Part shown: positions 1 through 12,100 of the stretch, in pieces
Layout: each line of letters begins with the position of its first letter
Numbering within the stretch: position 1 is the stretch's first letter
Source of the DNA: Fragilariopsis cylindrus CCMP1102
Lineage: Eukaryota > Bacillariophyta > Bacillariophyceae > Bacillariales > Bacillariaceae
Length of the DNA stretch: 64,000 nt
Reading direction: 5' to 3'
Assembly: GCA_900095095.1 (NCBI GenBank)
Contig: FMBT01000385.1
Coordinates: 124,001-188,000, forward strand
Translations under genes and position numbers: made by a program
Notes under the pieces: generated by a model
Seen by the model: the letters and a program-made list of their open reading frames with translations, nothing else
The model's database searches: none
What the model was told of the DNA's origin: nothing

Positions 1-789
1 CAACAAGCAATAAAGAAACTTCCTCAAGGGCAAAAACGATGGTTATCCAAACAAGCTTCAGGTTGCATAGGAGTAGGCCACGTGTTAAAAATAAGAAAAT
101 GGCAAAACCACTCCCGCTGCCCTCTCTGCAACAAAGACGAGGAAAAAACGTCACACGTTCTTACATGCCAAGATAAAGATTCGAAAGCCAACTTCAAGAA
201 AAACCTCGATACCATTCTGAAACCAACCCTAGATTCCACCAATACAGCACCGTCACTGTCAAAAGCAATCTTAGAAATCCTACAGATATGGAGACAAGAT
301 AAGAAAGTCAACCCTTCCGATTTTACACTAAATTTTGGCATACGAGCAGCCATCAAAGACCAGAACAACGGATTGGGATGGACCAACTTCGCACTAGGCA
401 GATGGAGTCGTAAATGGCAAGTTTCCCAGCAACAATTCTACGACAGAATAAGATCCAAGAAAAAATCAAAGCGATGGGCCGCAGCTATCATTCACAAATT
501 ACTCTTAACAGCATGGGACCAATGGGATTTCAGAAACAAAATAGCACATAGCGACGAGGGACCAGGAGCAATTGCCCTTCGGCAAAGACTAGATGCAGAA
601 ATGCTAGAAGAAACGCGCAGCGATAATCGACAAATTCTACGCCAAGATACATTCCTCTTTACAAAATGGACGTACACCGAACTTCAAGCCCTTCCAAGCC
701 AGCAAAAACAACAATGGCTAAGATCAGTCTTCCAAGCAAGAAAAGCAATTAACTACAATGCACCTACCGTCCCTTATATATCGCGATGA
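1..789 (+). CDS. C-terminal end of a reverse-transcriptase-type retroelement protein (partial)
   Basis: The frame is open from the first base, so the gene starts outside the window; the GTG at 82 is not a real start. Just inside the edge is a zinc-knuckle-like cluster, CPLC, followed by DEEKTSHVLTC, giving a C-x2-C-x(n)-H-x4-C spacing. It is preceded by a basic, Gly-rich stretch (KRWLSKQASGCIGVGH). This arrangement resembles the zinc-binding tail that follows the reverse transcriptase domain in non-LTR-type polyproteins of diatoms. The remaining 180 or so residues are Lys/Gln-rich and unassigned. An A20 tract follows 120 bp after the stop, as expected at the 3' end of a LINE-like copy. No RT catalytic motif is in the window, so the family call is inference. 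Confidence 0.5.
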   Translation, partial: QQAIKKLPQGQKRWLSKQASGCIGVGHVLKIRKWQNHSRCPLCNKDEEKTSHVLTCQDKDSKANFKKNLDTILKPTLDSTNTAPSLSKAILEILQIWRQDKKVNPSDFTLNFGIRAAIKDQNNGLGWTNFALGRWSRKWQVSQQQFYDRIRSKKKSKRWAAAIIHKLLLTAWDQWDFRNKIAHSDEGPGAIALRQRLDAEMLEETRSDNRQILRQDTFLFTKWTYTELQALPSQQKQQWLRSVFQARKAINYNAPTVPYISR

Positions 790-909
790 GCGTGGCAATG
801 CAAAACTATTTAGACTAGCACGACTGCCTCGACCTGCTCGTTACCTGCCGGCTGCCAACAGACCCCAATAAGCAACACAGGAAGAGCGCGCGCCAACGTT
901 CACCGCACC

Positions 910-929
910 AAAAAAAAAAAAAAAAAAAA
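910..929 (+). repeat. A20 tract, possible retroelement poly(A) tail
   Basis: An uninterrupted run of 20 A residues lies 120 bp after the stop of the RT-type reading frame, on the same strand. A genomic poly(A) tail is the usual 3' end of a LINE-like insertion. A simple A tract cannot be excluded, and I did not find a clear target-site duplication. Confidence 0.45.
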
Positions 930-1217
930 GATGGTCCAAGAAACACTAAGCTACTGTATCAAAAAAAAAGGGAGAAACGTCTTTCGAAAATATAACATAT
1001 TCCGTTTCGAAACCATGGAGTTTACATCAAAACCAACACAGGCAAACCAGTACACAGGTCTCCAAACAACCTCCCCAGCAAAATACACAGTCATGGCAAC
1101 GTCAACTATCCCTAGGGATCTCTCACAATCCTCAGTTCAGCAATTACAAAAGCAACTTTCACATTCGCCTTACCGATTTCTATTTTCGATAACATCATCA
1201 ATCCCGACATACCAACA

Positions 1218-2579
1218 ATGGCGAAAATAACGAAACCAAATGCATTATGGAACACCTTTAAACCCACCATTGCAGAGCTCCTCAAGAACGACGAAGCAAT
1301 CAAGCAACTAACAGCCGAGTTAGCCACACTGAAAAGAACCGATGCCGCCCTAGACGAAGAAATGAGAGATATCTGTCAAAAATTTTGGGACGAAACCAAT
1401 GAAGTAAAGAACCTACACACAAACGCCACCTCCCACTTCAACTCCTTGCAGGGACAAATCACTGATTCAAAATCTACCATCATGACCATTTACGGGGCCA
1501 TCTCCGGCATTCACTCAACTCTGAAGACACGCCAAGACCAACAAGAGGCAGCCAATACAGCGCACAAGATAGCCGAAGGAGCAACTATCAGTAGACACGA
1601 GCATCTCAAAAGAGTAAGAGAAGCAATAGACTCATACAGACAAGGAGTCGATGCAGCAGAAGGATTACATGCAGATGCAATAATCAAAATTAACGAACTT
1701 CAGGAAACACTTCAGGAGTCACAGTCTGCCACCGAGGAAATTAGCAAGTCTATCGAGGGCCATTTGCCATCATTGAAGAATTTAGATACCAAATACGAAA
1801 AAGTCAAAAATGCGCAAGAGGCAGCCACCTTAAAAACTTCCAACAAGGATAACGAGCTCACAGATGCAACGGAGACAGCGCTAGATGTGTTAGCGGATGA
1901 GATACTCATCAGCGATGGACTCAGAGTTATCAAAAGAGTCCTACTCAGATCATTAGGTAAAAAATTTGGATTCAAGAAGTGGACATGCAGCGACCCCAAC
2001 TATAACAGAATACTGTGGCCTCAAGTAGAAGGCATCCTATGCATCCTCGTCGAACTCCCACTTTTCTTCTCACTAGCCGAAATCCAAACACTCTTAGGAT
2101 ACAGCCCACACAACAACAACGTCAAGTTGGCTTTGAAGAAAATGACTGAAGAAGAAATGCTCATCGTCGTAGAAGACAAATCGCTGACAGAAAATTACTA
2201 CCTTGGAGAAACGGCACGGGCCATTCTGGGTCGCAAAATCATCCCAGACATTAGTGTAGCTCGACCAGCAGACCTTGTAGCGACCATCCAAGAACATTTC
2301 GACGCCGGTATCCTACAAGCCAACAAATATAAAAAAAGAAAGGCAAAGACAGCCACACCAAAACATACTACCGATACACCATTCGCAACGCCCTCCCCAA
2401 AGAAGAAACGCAAGCTTACTCTCGAAGAAGAAGCAACAACCGACTCGGAAAAGAAAGGCAGTACCTCAGATAACGCCTTGCACATCTCATCGGAAGAATA
2501 CACGTCGGATTCAGACACGTCGGATTCAGACAACGATAAGTCAGCCAACGAAGTACCACAAGACCGCGCTGAAGTATAA
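1218..2579 (+). CDS. Hypothetical coiled-coil protein with nuclear localisation signal
   Basis: This is a 453-residue single-exon frame starting at an ATG. I do not recognise a family. Residues about 20-230 are heptad-rich, charged and helical (repeated Glu/Lys/Ala/Leu), predicting a long coiled coil. Residues about 230-380 look globular, with hydrophobic segments such as VEGILCILVELPLFFSLAEI that suggest a winged-helix-like or adaptor fold. The tail has a strong basic NLS (PKKKRKLTLEEE) and ends in an acidic Ser/Asp stretch containing a duplicated TSDSDTSDSD. It lies 290 bp after the A20 tract and just before a transposon, so it may be cargo or a second protein of a mobile element. That link is only positional. 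Confidence 0.5.
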   Translation: MAKITKPNALWNTFKPTIAELLKNDEAIKQLTAELATLKRTDAALDEEMRDICQKFWDETNEVKNLHTNATSHFNSLQGQITDSKSTIMTIYGAISGIHSTLKTRQDQQEAANTAHKIAEGATISRHEHLKRVREAIDSYRQGVDAAEGLHADAIIKINELQETLQESQSATEEISKSIEGHLPSLKNLDTKYEKVKNAQEAATLKTSNKDNELTDATETALDVLADEILISDGLRVIKRVLLRSLGKKFGFKKWTCSDPNYNRILWPQVEGILCILVELPLFFSLAEIQTLLGYSPHNNNVKLALKKMTEEEMLIVVEDKSLTENYYLGETARAILGRKIIPDISVARPADLVATIQEHFDAGILQANKYKKRKAKTATPKHTTDTPFATPSPKKKRKLTLEEEATTDSEKKGSTSDNALHISSEEYTSDSDTSDSDNDKSANEVPQDRAEV

Positions 2580-3115
2580 GTTGCTTAATTCCAAAATCAT
2601 CTTCAGTTGACTACCCCTACTACCCGATAAGGCAGCCACACCTAATCTACCGAACATCAACATAACCATACAATTCTACAAACATACAATTCTATAAACA
2701 CAAGACATCATCGAACAGGTGCCATACCCTGCTCTATTACAACCATATCACCACCAACGAGTTCTATTTTCAAATCAAGTACAAGAGGAACCGGCCTACT
2801 ACTACAATTGAAGAGGTGTTGATACTATTACATATCATTTACAATCACCACCATCGAATCACCATACATATACACATACATACATATACACACCATCACT
2901 GTCGTTCTACCGAAGTTGTATTATTCTTCACTTATCGGAGGCGAGTTTAAAGACGTTATAGTCTGCTATACATATCTACAAAAAGGCAATTAGCTAGATT
3001 AATAAAATATACTTATATGCCTTATATATATTTATGAGTATCTCATCATATATATATACATATATTTATACTACATAGTAAATCAATGAGTTAAATTAAA
3101 ATCGTATACATTTCT
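2580..3115. other. Intergenic, low-complexity CA/TA-rich
   Basis: No credible gene is seen. The first half is C/A-rich on this strand, then come ACATA/TATACA microsatellite-like runs around 2870-2900 and 3045-3070. This is probably the boundary between the element(s) at 1-2579 and the transposon-type gene that follows. Confidence 0.6.
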
Positions 3116-5849
3116 ATGGAATCCACCATCAGGCACCAGTTTTGCTCGGAGCACCCACCCAATGAATTTCTTCCGTTTTCACATTCAGTCCACGCCCATA
3201 CACCTCGTGGGAAAGAGCTGCTCAATCCGAGTGTTGTCTTGGGAAGTATCTTACAGGACCGTAATAATAGTGGCCATCCCATCTTGCCAATCAAGATTAT
3301 ACCTTGGACGGATGACTTTCAACCTTTTAGTGTTATTAAGAGCACCGGATCATCCGCTAGTCTCGGAATGGTCACCATTGGAGCACTCGATGGGGATCAT
3401 TCTGGCCGGCATTGTCATCTTCTTTGGATTGGGCCTGCAAAATCATCCACCACAGCAGCAGAAAAAATGTTTGCTGACGAATTAAACAAGTTGACCCAAA
3501 GACCATTCCTAGTCTACAGTCGGCAGCACAAGTGTGTCGTGGATGTAAAACCCAAGCTGTATGCATTTCTTGCTGACAGACCCGATAAATCTAAACGTTT
3601 GTCACTGCTTAATGGTGGTAACACACACGCTTGTTGGTCCTATGCGGGAGAATTTTATGACGTCATTGATCAAGCAGTTTTGTGTCCCCGTTGTTACGCC
3701 CAGTTTATGAACAATCCAGATATAGGATCCAACGCCAATACACCCTGTGCTGTTTGTTTCTCAATGGATCTTAGTTTGATGAAATATAAAATACCTACCA
3801 ACTATCCAGAAGATATGCGTCCCCCCTCCACATCACCACAATTATTACCAATTAAGAAAGTTACAATTGAGGGGTTGAAGGCGGCATGTCTGATTAGTTT
3901 CAATAGGATAAAGGAGAAACGATGGACCCACAAAGCGTTCGAATGTTACCTTAAGTGCGAAGGTGTGAACAAAGAATTCTTAAACTCTATTTATGTTAAT
4001 GGGCTCAGGGCTCATCTCGAACTTTCTCAGGCAGGAAATGCATCCCCCGAACTATTAGAAGAGCTACAGTCAGATCCCGCCTCTTTCCGGATGCCTAACT
4101 TTCCCCCTCTATGGGAGATTTCCAAACATGTTGGAGTGGCAGTTTTTGTAGATTGTATAATGCATATGCTTTTTTTGGGTACATATAAGAAACTCAATAC
4201 TATTCTTCTGGTGAGGTTTTTAACACCTATACACAAGCTGGGCGCTGGAAGCAAGTTCGTTAATGCCAAACTAAACTGCCTCACACTCAAGTCTGGGATT
4301 ATTCAGCATCTGACCACGCATCCCTCAGTTACTTGCCGCTGCACCCTATTTGTGGTACTAACGATATGAAGTACGGGAATTGGTTGTCCAAAAATTGGAT
4401 CTCTCACCAACGCATATCCAAGTGGATCCACGCAGATCTTCCCGACTATGGCACGCAGGATTTCAATACCACTGATTTGGGAAAAGACTTTAGTTTGTAC
4501 AGCCTCGCACAACTAAAAAAGTGGTGTAAGAAGAGGAGGGTGGTTCTACCTACCAATGTTGACTTTTCAGTGGTAACTCCTGCCCGTGCTTGGTTTGTCA
4601 ATGTAGTAAACGACTACCCTCAATTATTTTCTGGCTACACGGAAGATGATATATTTGACTACATTAATGGCAAGGTAGCCGCAGAGGAATACGAACAAGT
4701 TCAGAAAATGAACTCCAGAGACTGTCAAGCTTGGTTTGATGATTTTGTGACGAAAGCGGAGAATATCCTCCCGAAATTCCTCCTCAATTCAACGTTCATT
4801 CAGCACGCAAGGGCATCCTCGAGTTAATATCCCTGCATTTATGTATTGTTTCCCGTGTTATGTATGGTTGTTCCGGGAAATCCGTTGGCAGGCACGTGAA
4901 GTTATTTCTAACTATCTATCACCGTATTGACAAACAAATAGGACCTGCAACGGGACCCAATTCAATATCAGTGATAAGACAAATGAATCTTATTACACTG
5001 CTGAACCTTGAACCAACTATAGAGAGGTTTGGTCCTCTCCGGTACCTCTGGGAGGGTGGTGGCATGGGTGAAGGAAGCATTCCAAAAGTGAAACAGTTCA
5101 TACGCGATATGAAACCCAAATTTGCCAACAATGCTGCTCTCAGCCATCTGCAAAAAGTGGCTCTAGACACTTTGTTAGCCTCAGCGTACAAGGAGGTGGA
5201 AACTGAAAAAGACAGTAAAGACAATGTTGATCAAAAAGAAATGTATGATCGCCTGCTGAGGTCTGCTACTGAAACAATCGAAAAAGAATCGAACAGGAAT
5301 GGTGTCTCGGATAGCTTCATTGGATCTGGTAAACTTGAAGAACCATTTTCAGGCATAGATAAAGGAGGTGATACGGTATCCATTTACAATGTATACGACG
5401 CCCTGTTATCCTGCCCACTGAGACGTCAGGATGAGTGTATCCCGGTTGTAATTGATCTAGTGGCGGAGGAAGTCTTTATCGTCATCAAGGATAAAACCCT
5501 AGTGATGGTTCACTTGAGTTACCAAGACCATATTGAGTTACTGGATGGCTGTTATTTCCATGCTACAATAACGGGTACCAAAAACTGGGTTGATAAGAAG
5601 AGAGGCAACTTAGTTTGTGGTTTGATGCTGCGCCATTCTAGCCAACAAACGCACTATTATGTGATAGCTATGAATTGGTTGGAAGCCGTCTTGGTTCAAG
5701 GTCAAGTTGCATTTAGGCTGCCACGTTTTAAAGGGGCAACGTACGAAGATGGTGTTGATGAGAAATCAGCGGACCAATTCCTGAAAACCCACAACAACGA
5801 CACTAACAAAGATCATTTCAAGAAACAGCCGCTTCCGACTCAGCTGTGA
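3116..5849 (+). CDS. Transposase-like protein (KDZ/Zisupton-style), three frames joined by apparent 1-bp deletions
   Basis: Three consecutive frames (3116-4369, 4333-4827, 4860-5849) read as one protein of about 900 residues. They join if one base is missing near 4262-4280 and another in the CCC at 4770-4772: the upstream extension of the third frame is open and continues the second. Features in order: an N-terminal domain; a zinc cluster (VLCPRCYAQF ... TPCAVCFSMDL, CxxC...CxxC); a metal-site-like DCIMHMLFLGTYK resembling the D-x-MHLLFLG core of large eukaryotic transposon proteins; then LEPTIERFGPLRYLWEGGG near the C-terminal third, which I also associate with those transposon families. It is convergent with the minus-strand gene 5946-9528, with which it probably forms one element. 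The family name is recalled from motif resemblance, so treat it as tentative. A true pseudogene is the alternative. Confidence 0.55.
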
Positions 5850-5945
5850 TATAAGTACAGGTATAATCAATACAGAATTGGAGAATAAATTCACAAATAA
5901 TGTTCTACTATGTTACTATTGCTACAAATAACTCCAAGATGATCT

Positions 5946-8900
5946 TCAAAATGTAAACAATAGACTAGAGGATTGTTGATTGCCAGGAAAGGAGTGGTTG
6001 ACCCGACTGATATCAACGGATCTCATCAACTTATCCAAAGTTGGGAATCTATCCACCGACTCAAATACTAGTTCAAGTTGGAGATAGTTTGCTATTTCTG
6101 GTGTTGGCACCATTGCCTGACCCACCACCTCCCATTGGTTGCATAGACTGTTGGTAGACAACTGGACCACCTTCCCATTAGCAAAATGAATAGAATACCT
6201 TGACTCCACTTCCACAATTAGAATTTGATCATTGCGATGAATGTCAACAAATGCCGAATCGCTGCCATTGGGATTGATGAGGCGGTAAACCTTACATAAC
6301 AGGTTTTCGACCCTTAAAATTTCCCAAATATCGTGGAACCGGTTTTGCAAGTATGTCTGGATGCCAGATAATGTTTTTCTTCCTGCAAGTCCGGTCCATG
6401 CTAGTTTTGGGTAACGTTTCTCAAAAAACTCAAGGACACGACCCTCCACACTAGTATATGTTCTTAACCATGAAGGAACGCACCCAAGTGCAGATAGAAC
6501 TGACAACTGATGTTTTGCCGAAAGGGGACCCATTCCATGAACTGTGTCCTGAAATAAAGCTGAACAGGAATCGTAGATGCCATCAATGGTTGTAAGATTA
6601 GGTTTCGTGGGCGCTCTCTTCCATATGAAAAGGCACACAACCAGTTTCTTTACTGCACATTCAATCCAATCCGATGGAGATAGTAAATGCAGAACCAGTG
6701 GGAACTGCTTGGAGGAGTGGTATCGAAAGACCCCCAACTTGAGACGCTTTCCTGTTCGTGTTGTTTTATGAGCATAGTATAGATCGCGGTAGTGAACCAT
6801 TCGGGTAGCAAGGTGCTGTCCAATTGCTGCCGCCTCTCCATGATACAAAACTTTGCGCTCCACTAGCTCGAACACAGCCAGATCAAAGAAATAAGCGCTG
6901 TTTGGGAATATATCCATGCACATTAGAACGCTGATAACCTGCAGCAACGACAAGTGAAACACGTGCTGAAGAACACAGGTCGGGTGAATGAACAATGTTA
7001 GGAAGCCTGTTTACATTTGAGCATTGAACAGTAATAGAGGGAGTGATGTTAGGTGAACAGCAAATGCAAATATCATATTCTAACGGATGGAGAAGGTGCA
7101 GCAAGAACTTCATTATTACTTACCCATAGGATCGATGTTACATGGAATGGTGAAATGATTGTGTCCAGGTGACACCCCTCCTTATGCGCTTCTTCAAAAG
7201 TTGTAGGATTCAAATGACGTCGGTGCAGTGGCAACTTGGAGTACACTGTGGTTAATTCTTCCAGCAGTGGTGCCATAACATCGCTGCGCACCATGCTTAC
7301 TGATATACTCTTGCGAAAGTATGCCGTAGTACCAATTCGATTCCCGTCAACCCAACGGCATGCACCAACAACAAGCGCTAACTGTGAAGTTTCGTCATAT
7401 ACTGGGTTATTCACATCCTTGTGTGGTAGAAGAAGATTTTTACGATTAGTGAGATGAATAGTAAGTCCTTCCAATACGTTGTCTGGCGCAATTGATGCAG
7501 CAAATGGAAGGCGCTTCGCATCAGGGATGAACTTAGCCCAGATGGGAAGCATCTCCAACCGAAAAATAGAGGACATGGACACAAACAAGTCCTTGATAAC
7601 TGGTTCGAGTGTATTTTTGAGCAGATTTGGAACAGATGTTCCACATTCATCACGGCGAGTGCATCTACTGGAAGCATATCCATAGGAGATACTGCTCCTT
7701 TTCGCTTGTCGGAGACATCCATATACATTGAGTGGATCGACCTCTGACAGTAGGCGATTCAACTTGTTGAAATCCATCGAATCGAGAATAGGACTATTGT
7801 ATTTGACTCATTGAATATCACACAAAAGGATGTGACATGGTTTCGATTCATGCGATACAGTAACACAGGGAAATCCTTTGCAAATCCTGCCTTCAAAAAA
7901 GCAGCCAACTCAGAATCAACCTGCTGCAAATGTACAAGAGATGATAGTTGTCGGAAAATATATACCTGTCCTGCTGGACAATCTTGAACCACATGGACTT
8001 CAGTTTCCGTTTGAACTACAAGACATATACCTTTTGGACAAAGGGGTCCCGACCAAATCTTAGAACCAGCACAGTAACGTTCAATGGATTGAGGCGGAAT
8101 ACCTTTCGGTGCACAGGAAGGTTTTTTAGACTGACGTTTCTTGGAACGTTTCCTTGGCTTGGAGTAATAGCGGTTGAAGCCAAAGCCGAAGCTGACTTCT
8201 CCATCTTCTTCATCGTCGTCATCGTCATCTTCATCATCTCCCCCTCAAAGTAGGAAGGAAGTGGCACATTAGGTGGAATCCGAGTGCTGCGTCTGGCAGA
8301 TGGTATAATGGTTTTAGCACCCGCATCCGTACTGTCCTCATCGCTCTCCTCGTCACTGCTGCTGTCGCAGCGTTGGCCAGACACCAAATCAGGCATGTCA
8401 TCAGGCATGTCACTATCACTTCACTATCACTTGATGACAGTAGGTCAATGAAAGTGTCAGCTGTGCGTCCAAGAATTGGAACTGTAACTGGACCAGTGAA
8501 GGAGGGAATAGTTCCAGAAGGACATGGTGGACATCCGGGAGAAAAACTGGAAGATTTCAAAGGAGAAGAGGAACGTTGTTTCGGGTGGAAGATTTCAAAG
8601 TAGAGGAGAACGTTCCTTCCGGTGAAGATTTCAAGTAGAGGAAGAACGTTGTTCAAGGTAGAAGATTTCGAAGTAAAGGAAGAACGTTGTTTCATGGTGG
8701 AACTTTCGATGTAGAGGAGGAACGTTGTTTCATGGTGGAAGATCTCTTAGTAGAGGAGGAACGTTGTTTCATGGTGGAAGATTTCGCAGTAGAGGAGGGA
8801 GGGTGTTTCATGGTGGAAGATTTCGCAGTAGAGGAGGGAGGGTGTTTCATGGTGGTAGCAGAATTAGAAACATCTGGAGCAAAGCTGGAAGCTTTCGAAG

Positions 8901-9528
8901 TAGAGGACCAGGTAACTTGCGAACCAAACCGGGAAGCTTTCACAGAAGAGGCAGTAGTAGATGGAGATGACCAGGACTGGGAGGCAGTAGTAGATGGAGA
9001 TGACCAGGACTGGGAAGCTTGGGACTGAGACAGTTTCGAAGATTGGGAAGCTTCGAATGTAGACGATGGTGATGAGTGGTTCAAGGTGGATGTCGAGGAT
9101 GGAGGTTGTTCCAAGGTGTAGCCACGTTCCATAGTATAACGTGCACGTGGTTTCCCATAGGATTGTACGGTGGCGGTAGCTGAATTGTCAGTATAGGATG
9201 AGGAATGGGAAGCTATAGAACAGCATTGCGGATCGAAGTGGATGGATGTATCAGAGCTGGTTGTAATGTTGGATGGAATGATCTTTGCTAAACCATCAAG
9301 GTCGGAAATGTCATCTGAAATATCCAACCCATAACCGCGGTATCCTTTATCGTCAATCGAACCAGGGGACACGCGCTGTTTCATACTGGTACTGACAGTG
9401 GAAAGCACGGACTTCTTTGAGGAAGTTGCCGGCTGTTTAGTATCAGCAACAGTAGAGGAGAGCATATGGTGTCCATCACCGGGAGACGTTTTGAATGTTC
9501 GTGGTGGACCAAAAGTGGTTTGGGGCAT
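5946..9528 (-). CDS. Companion gene of the transposon, frameshifted, one clear intron
   Basis: Reading down the minus strand from ATG 9528: a Ser/Thr-rich N-terminal region with 13-residue repeats (SSTMKHPPSSTAK-type); an acidic region (SSSDEESDEDSTD) followed by a basic one; then a globular region with PHKDVNNP (HxDxxNP), ACRWVDGNRIG and YFRKSISVSM; and a long C-terminal domain. A spliced junction is clear: donor GTAAGT at 7123, acceptor CAG before 6938, phase 0 (intron 7123-6939), joining ...TSILW to VISVLMCMD.... Single-base deletions are needed near 7800 and at several points in 8000-8690 to link the N-terminal frames. The HxD..NP...RKSI block resembles proteins accompanying large transposase-like genes in diatoms and fungi, but I cannot name the activity. 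Convergent, 96 bp from the 3' end of the transposase-like gene. Confidence 0.45.
8595..8866 (-). repeat. 39-bp coding minisatellite in the companion gene
   Basis: Units with the core GTAGAGGAGG start at 8711, 8750, 8789 and 8828, a strict 39-bp (13-codon) spacing, with more degenerate units to the left. On the minus strand each unit encodes a 13-residue SSTMK[HQ][PR].. repeat. Confidence 0.85.
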
Positions 9529-9750
9529 GGAAACACCACCAACCTGCTTTTAGAACCAGTCCGTACGGAGGGAGAGTTTTTGATTTTCCTTTGCATGATT
9601 TATATATTGGTTTTATACAATTTGGAATTGTAAATTATGAAACTGAAATGAGATGATATAAAAGCAGGAAATATTCATTTTGTTGTTTTAATATTTTATT
9701 ATGGCGAGGGACATGGAACAGGAGGACTAAACGGTTCATGTATGCGAATG
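9529..9750. other. Putative upstream region of the transposon companion gene
   Basis: AT-rich spacer between the minus-strand ATG at 9528 and the start of the satellite. A TTTATATATT stretch near 9600 and a GATATAAAAG near 9655 could serve as core-promoter elements for the leftward gene. No gene is seen, and I could not identify terminal inverted repeats here. Confidence 0.35.
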
Positions 9751-11870
9751 CGTGATACTAAAATACGGCGAGAGACAACCGTATGCAGTCTTCAATGGGT
9801 ATGCGACATGAGCAGCACTATGACAGAGCATGCATGATCCATGCATTCTAATTCTATATCATATGCTTGACGCGATAGTAAAATACGGCGAGAGACAACC
9901 GTATGCAGTCTTCAATGGGTATGCGACATGAGCAGCACCATAACAGAGCATGCATGATCCATGCATTCTAATTCTATATCAAATGCTTGAGGGGTGCAGT
10001 GGGTGTTATTATTATTATATACGCGATAGTAAAATACGGCGAGAGACAACCGTATGCAGTCTTCAATGGGTATGCGACATGAGCAGCACCATAACAGAGC
10101 ATGCATGATCCATGCATTCTAATTATATATCATATGATTGACGGGTGCAGTGGGTGTTGTTATTATTATATACGCGATAGTAAAATACGGCGAGAGAGAC
10201 AACCGTATGCAGTCTTCAATGGGTATGCGACATGAGCAGCACCCTAACAGAGCATGCATGATCCATGCATTCTAATTCTATATCATATGATTGACGGGTG
10301 CAGTGGGTGTTATTGTTATTATTATCTACGCGATAGTAAAATACGGCGAGAGTCAACCGTATGCAGTCTTCAATGGGTATGCGACATGAGCAGCACCATA
10401 ACAGAGCATGCATGATCCATGCATTCTAATTATATATCATATGATTGACGGGTGCAGTGGGTGTTATTATTATTATTATATACGCGATAGTAAAATACGG
10501 CGAGAGTCAACCGTATGCAGTCTTCAATGGGTATGCGACATGAGCAGCACCATAACAGAGCATGCATGATCCATGCATTCTAATTATATATCATATGATT
10601 GACGGGTGCAGTGGGTGTTATTATTATTATTATATACGCGATAGTAAAATACGGCGAGAGTCAACCGTATGCAGTCTTCAATGGGTATGCGACATGAGCA
10701 GCACCATAACAGAGCATGCATGATCCATGCATTCTAATTATATATCATATGATTGACGGGTGCAGTGGGTGTTATTATTATTATTATATACGCGATAGTA
10801 AAATACGGCAAGAGTCAACCGTATGCAGTCTTCAATGGGTATGCGACATGAGCAGCACCATAACAGAGCATGCATGATCCATGCATTCTAATTATATATC
10901 ATATGATTGACGGGTGCAGTGGGTGTTATTATTATTATTATATACGCGATAGTAAAATACGGCGAGAGTCAACCGTATGCAGTCTTCAATGGGTATGCGA
11001 CATGAGCAGCACCATAACAGAGCATGCATGATCCATGCATTCTAATTATATATCATATGATTGACGGGTGCAGTGGGTGTTGTTATTATTATTATATACG
11101 CGATAGTAAAATACGGCGAGAGTCAACCGGCGTATGCAGTCTTCAATCGCCGCTCAACGCTTATTACGCGATCTTACGAATATTCCATGGAGGTGCAGCT
11201 TGACGTACGCGATAGTAAATAAAAAATTCCATGGAGGTGCAGCTTGACGTACGCGATAGTAAATAAATATACTTCAATGGGTTTGCGACATGAGCAGCAC
11301 CCTAACAGAGCATGCATGATCCATGCATTCTAATTCTATATCATATGATTGACGGGTGCAGTGGGTGTTGTTATTATTATTATATACGCGATAGTAAAAT
11401 ACGGCGAGAGACAACCGTATGCAGTCTTCAATGGGTATGCGACATGAGCAGCACCCTAACAGAGCATGCATGATCCATGCATTCTAATTATATATCATAT
11501 GATTGACGGGTGCAGTGGGTGTTATTATTATTATTATATACGCGATAGTAAAATCGGCGAGAGTCAACCGTATGCAGTCTTCAATGGGTATGCGACATGA
11601 GCAGCACCATAACAGAGCATGCATGATCCATGCATTCTAATTATATATCATATGATTGACGGGTGCAGTGGGTGTTGTTATTATTATTATATACGCGATA
11701 GTAAAATCGGCGAGAGTCACCCGTATGCAGTCTTCAATCGCCGCTCAACGCTTATTACGCGATCTTACGAATATTCCATGGAGGTGCAGCTTGACGTACG
11801 CGATAGTAAATAAAAAATTCCATGGAGGTGCAGCTTTTGACGTACGCGATAGTAAATAAATAGAGCTCAT
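9751..11870. repeat. Tandem satellite, unit 151-156 bp, about 12 copies, with a higher-order variant
   Basis: The phrase CGCGATAGTAAAATACGG recurs at 9871, 10022, 10173, 10329, 10483, 10637, 10791, 10945, 11099, 11387, 11541 and 11694. Spacings are 151, 151, 156, then a constant 154 for five units, and 154 and 153 later. The first copy (from 9751) is a 120-bp unit lacking the ATT-trinucleotide segment. Each unit holds a near-palindrome GCATGCATGATCCATGCAT and a variable (ATT)n run. A different segment with CGCCGCTCAACGCTTATTACG is inserted twice, about 595 bp apart (11141-11280 and 11738-11860), showing higher-order structure. Short open frames across the array are by-products of the repeat and are not annotated. 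Confidence 0.95.
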
Positions 11871-12100
11871 TTACGAATATTCCATGGAAGTGCATAAAAG
11901 ACAAGCCACACATCTATTACGACTTATCATTGCAAAGCTTATTACGATCTTACGAATATTCCACTAAGGTGCATAAAGGACAAACCACATCGAATTGATT
12001 GATTCTAATTACACTGGATATCTATCACGTGGGTGCATCTGTTACGGCCGATTATTGCGAAGCTTACGATCTTACGATCATTCCACTCACGAGGTGCATT
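11141..12100. repeat. Second degenerate repeat family (TTACGAATATTCCATGGAGG-type)
   Basis: A core reading TTACGAATATTCCATGGAGG plus TGCA recurs, complete or shortened, near 11172, 11227, 11769, 11818, 11871, 11950 and 12072. It decays to the right and loses the satellite unit altogether after about 11870. The last degraded copy ends about 10 bp before the ATG of the H3-tail-like gene. Confidence 0.75.

Noticed and set aside
931-1230. 99-residue plus-strand reading frame after the A20 tract
   Set aside because: Low-complexity Ser/Thr/Gln content, no motif, and it overlaps the start of the better-supported 453-residue gene.
3116-5849. Calling the transposase-like gene a definite pseudogene
   Set aside because: Its two breaks are both one-base deletions with coherent continuation, the same pattern as in likely functional host genes such as LUC7, so sequence error is at least as likely.
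9751-11870. Regularly spaced repeats that could be mistaken for a CRISPR array
   Set aside because: The whole ~154-bp unit repeats with no unique spacers, and the genome is eukaryotic (spliceosomal introns), so this is a satellite.
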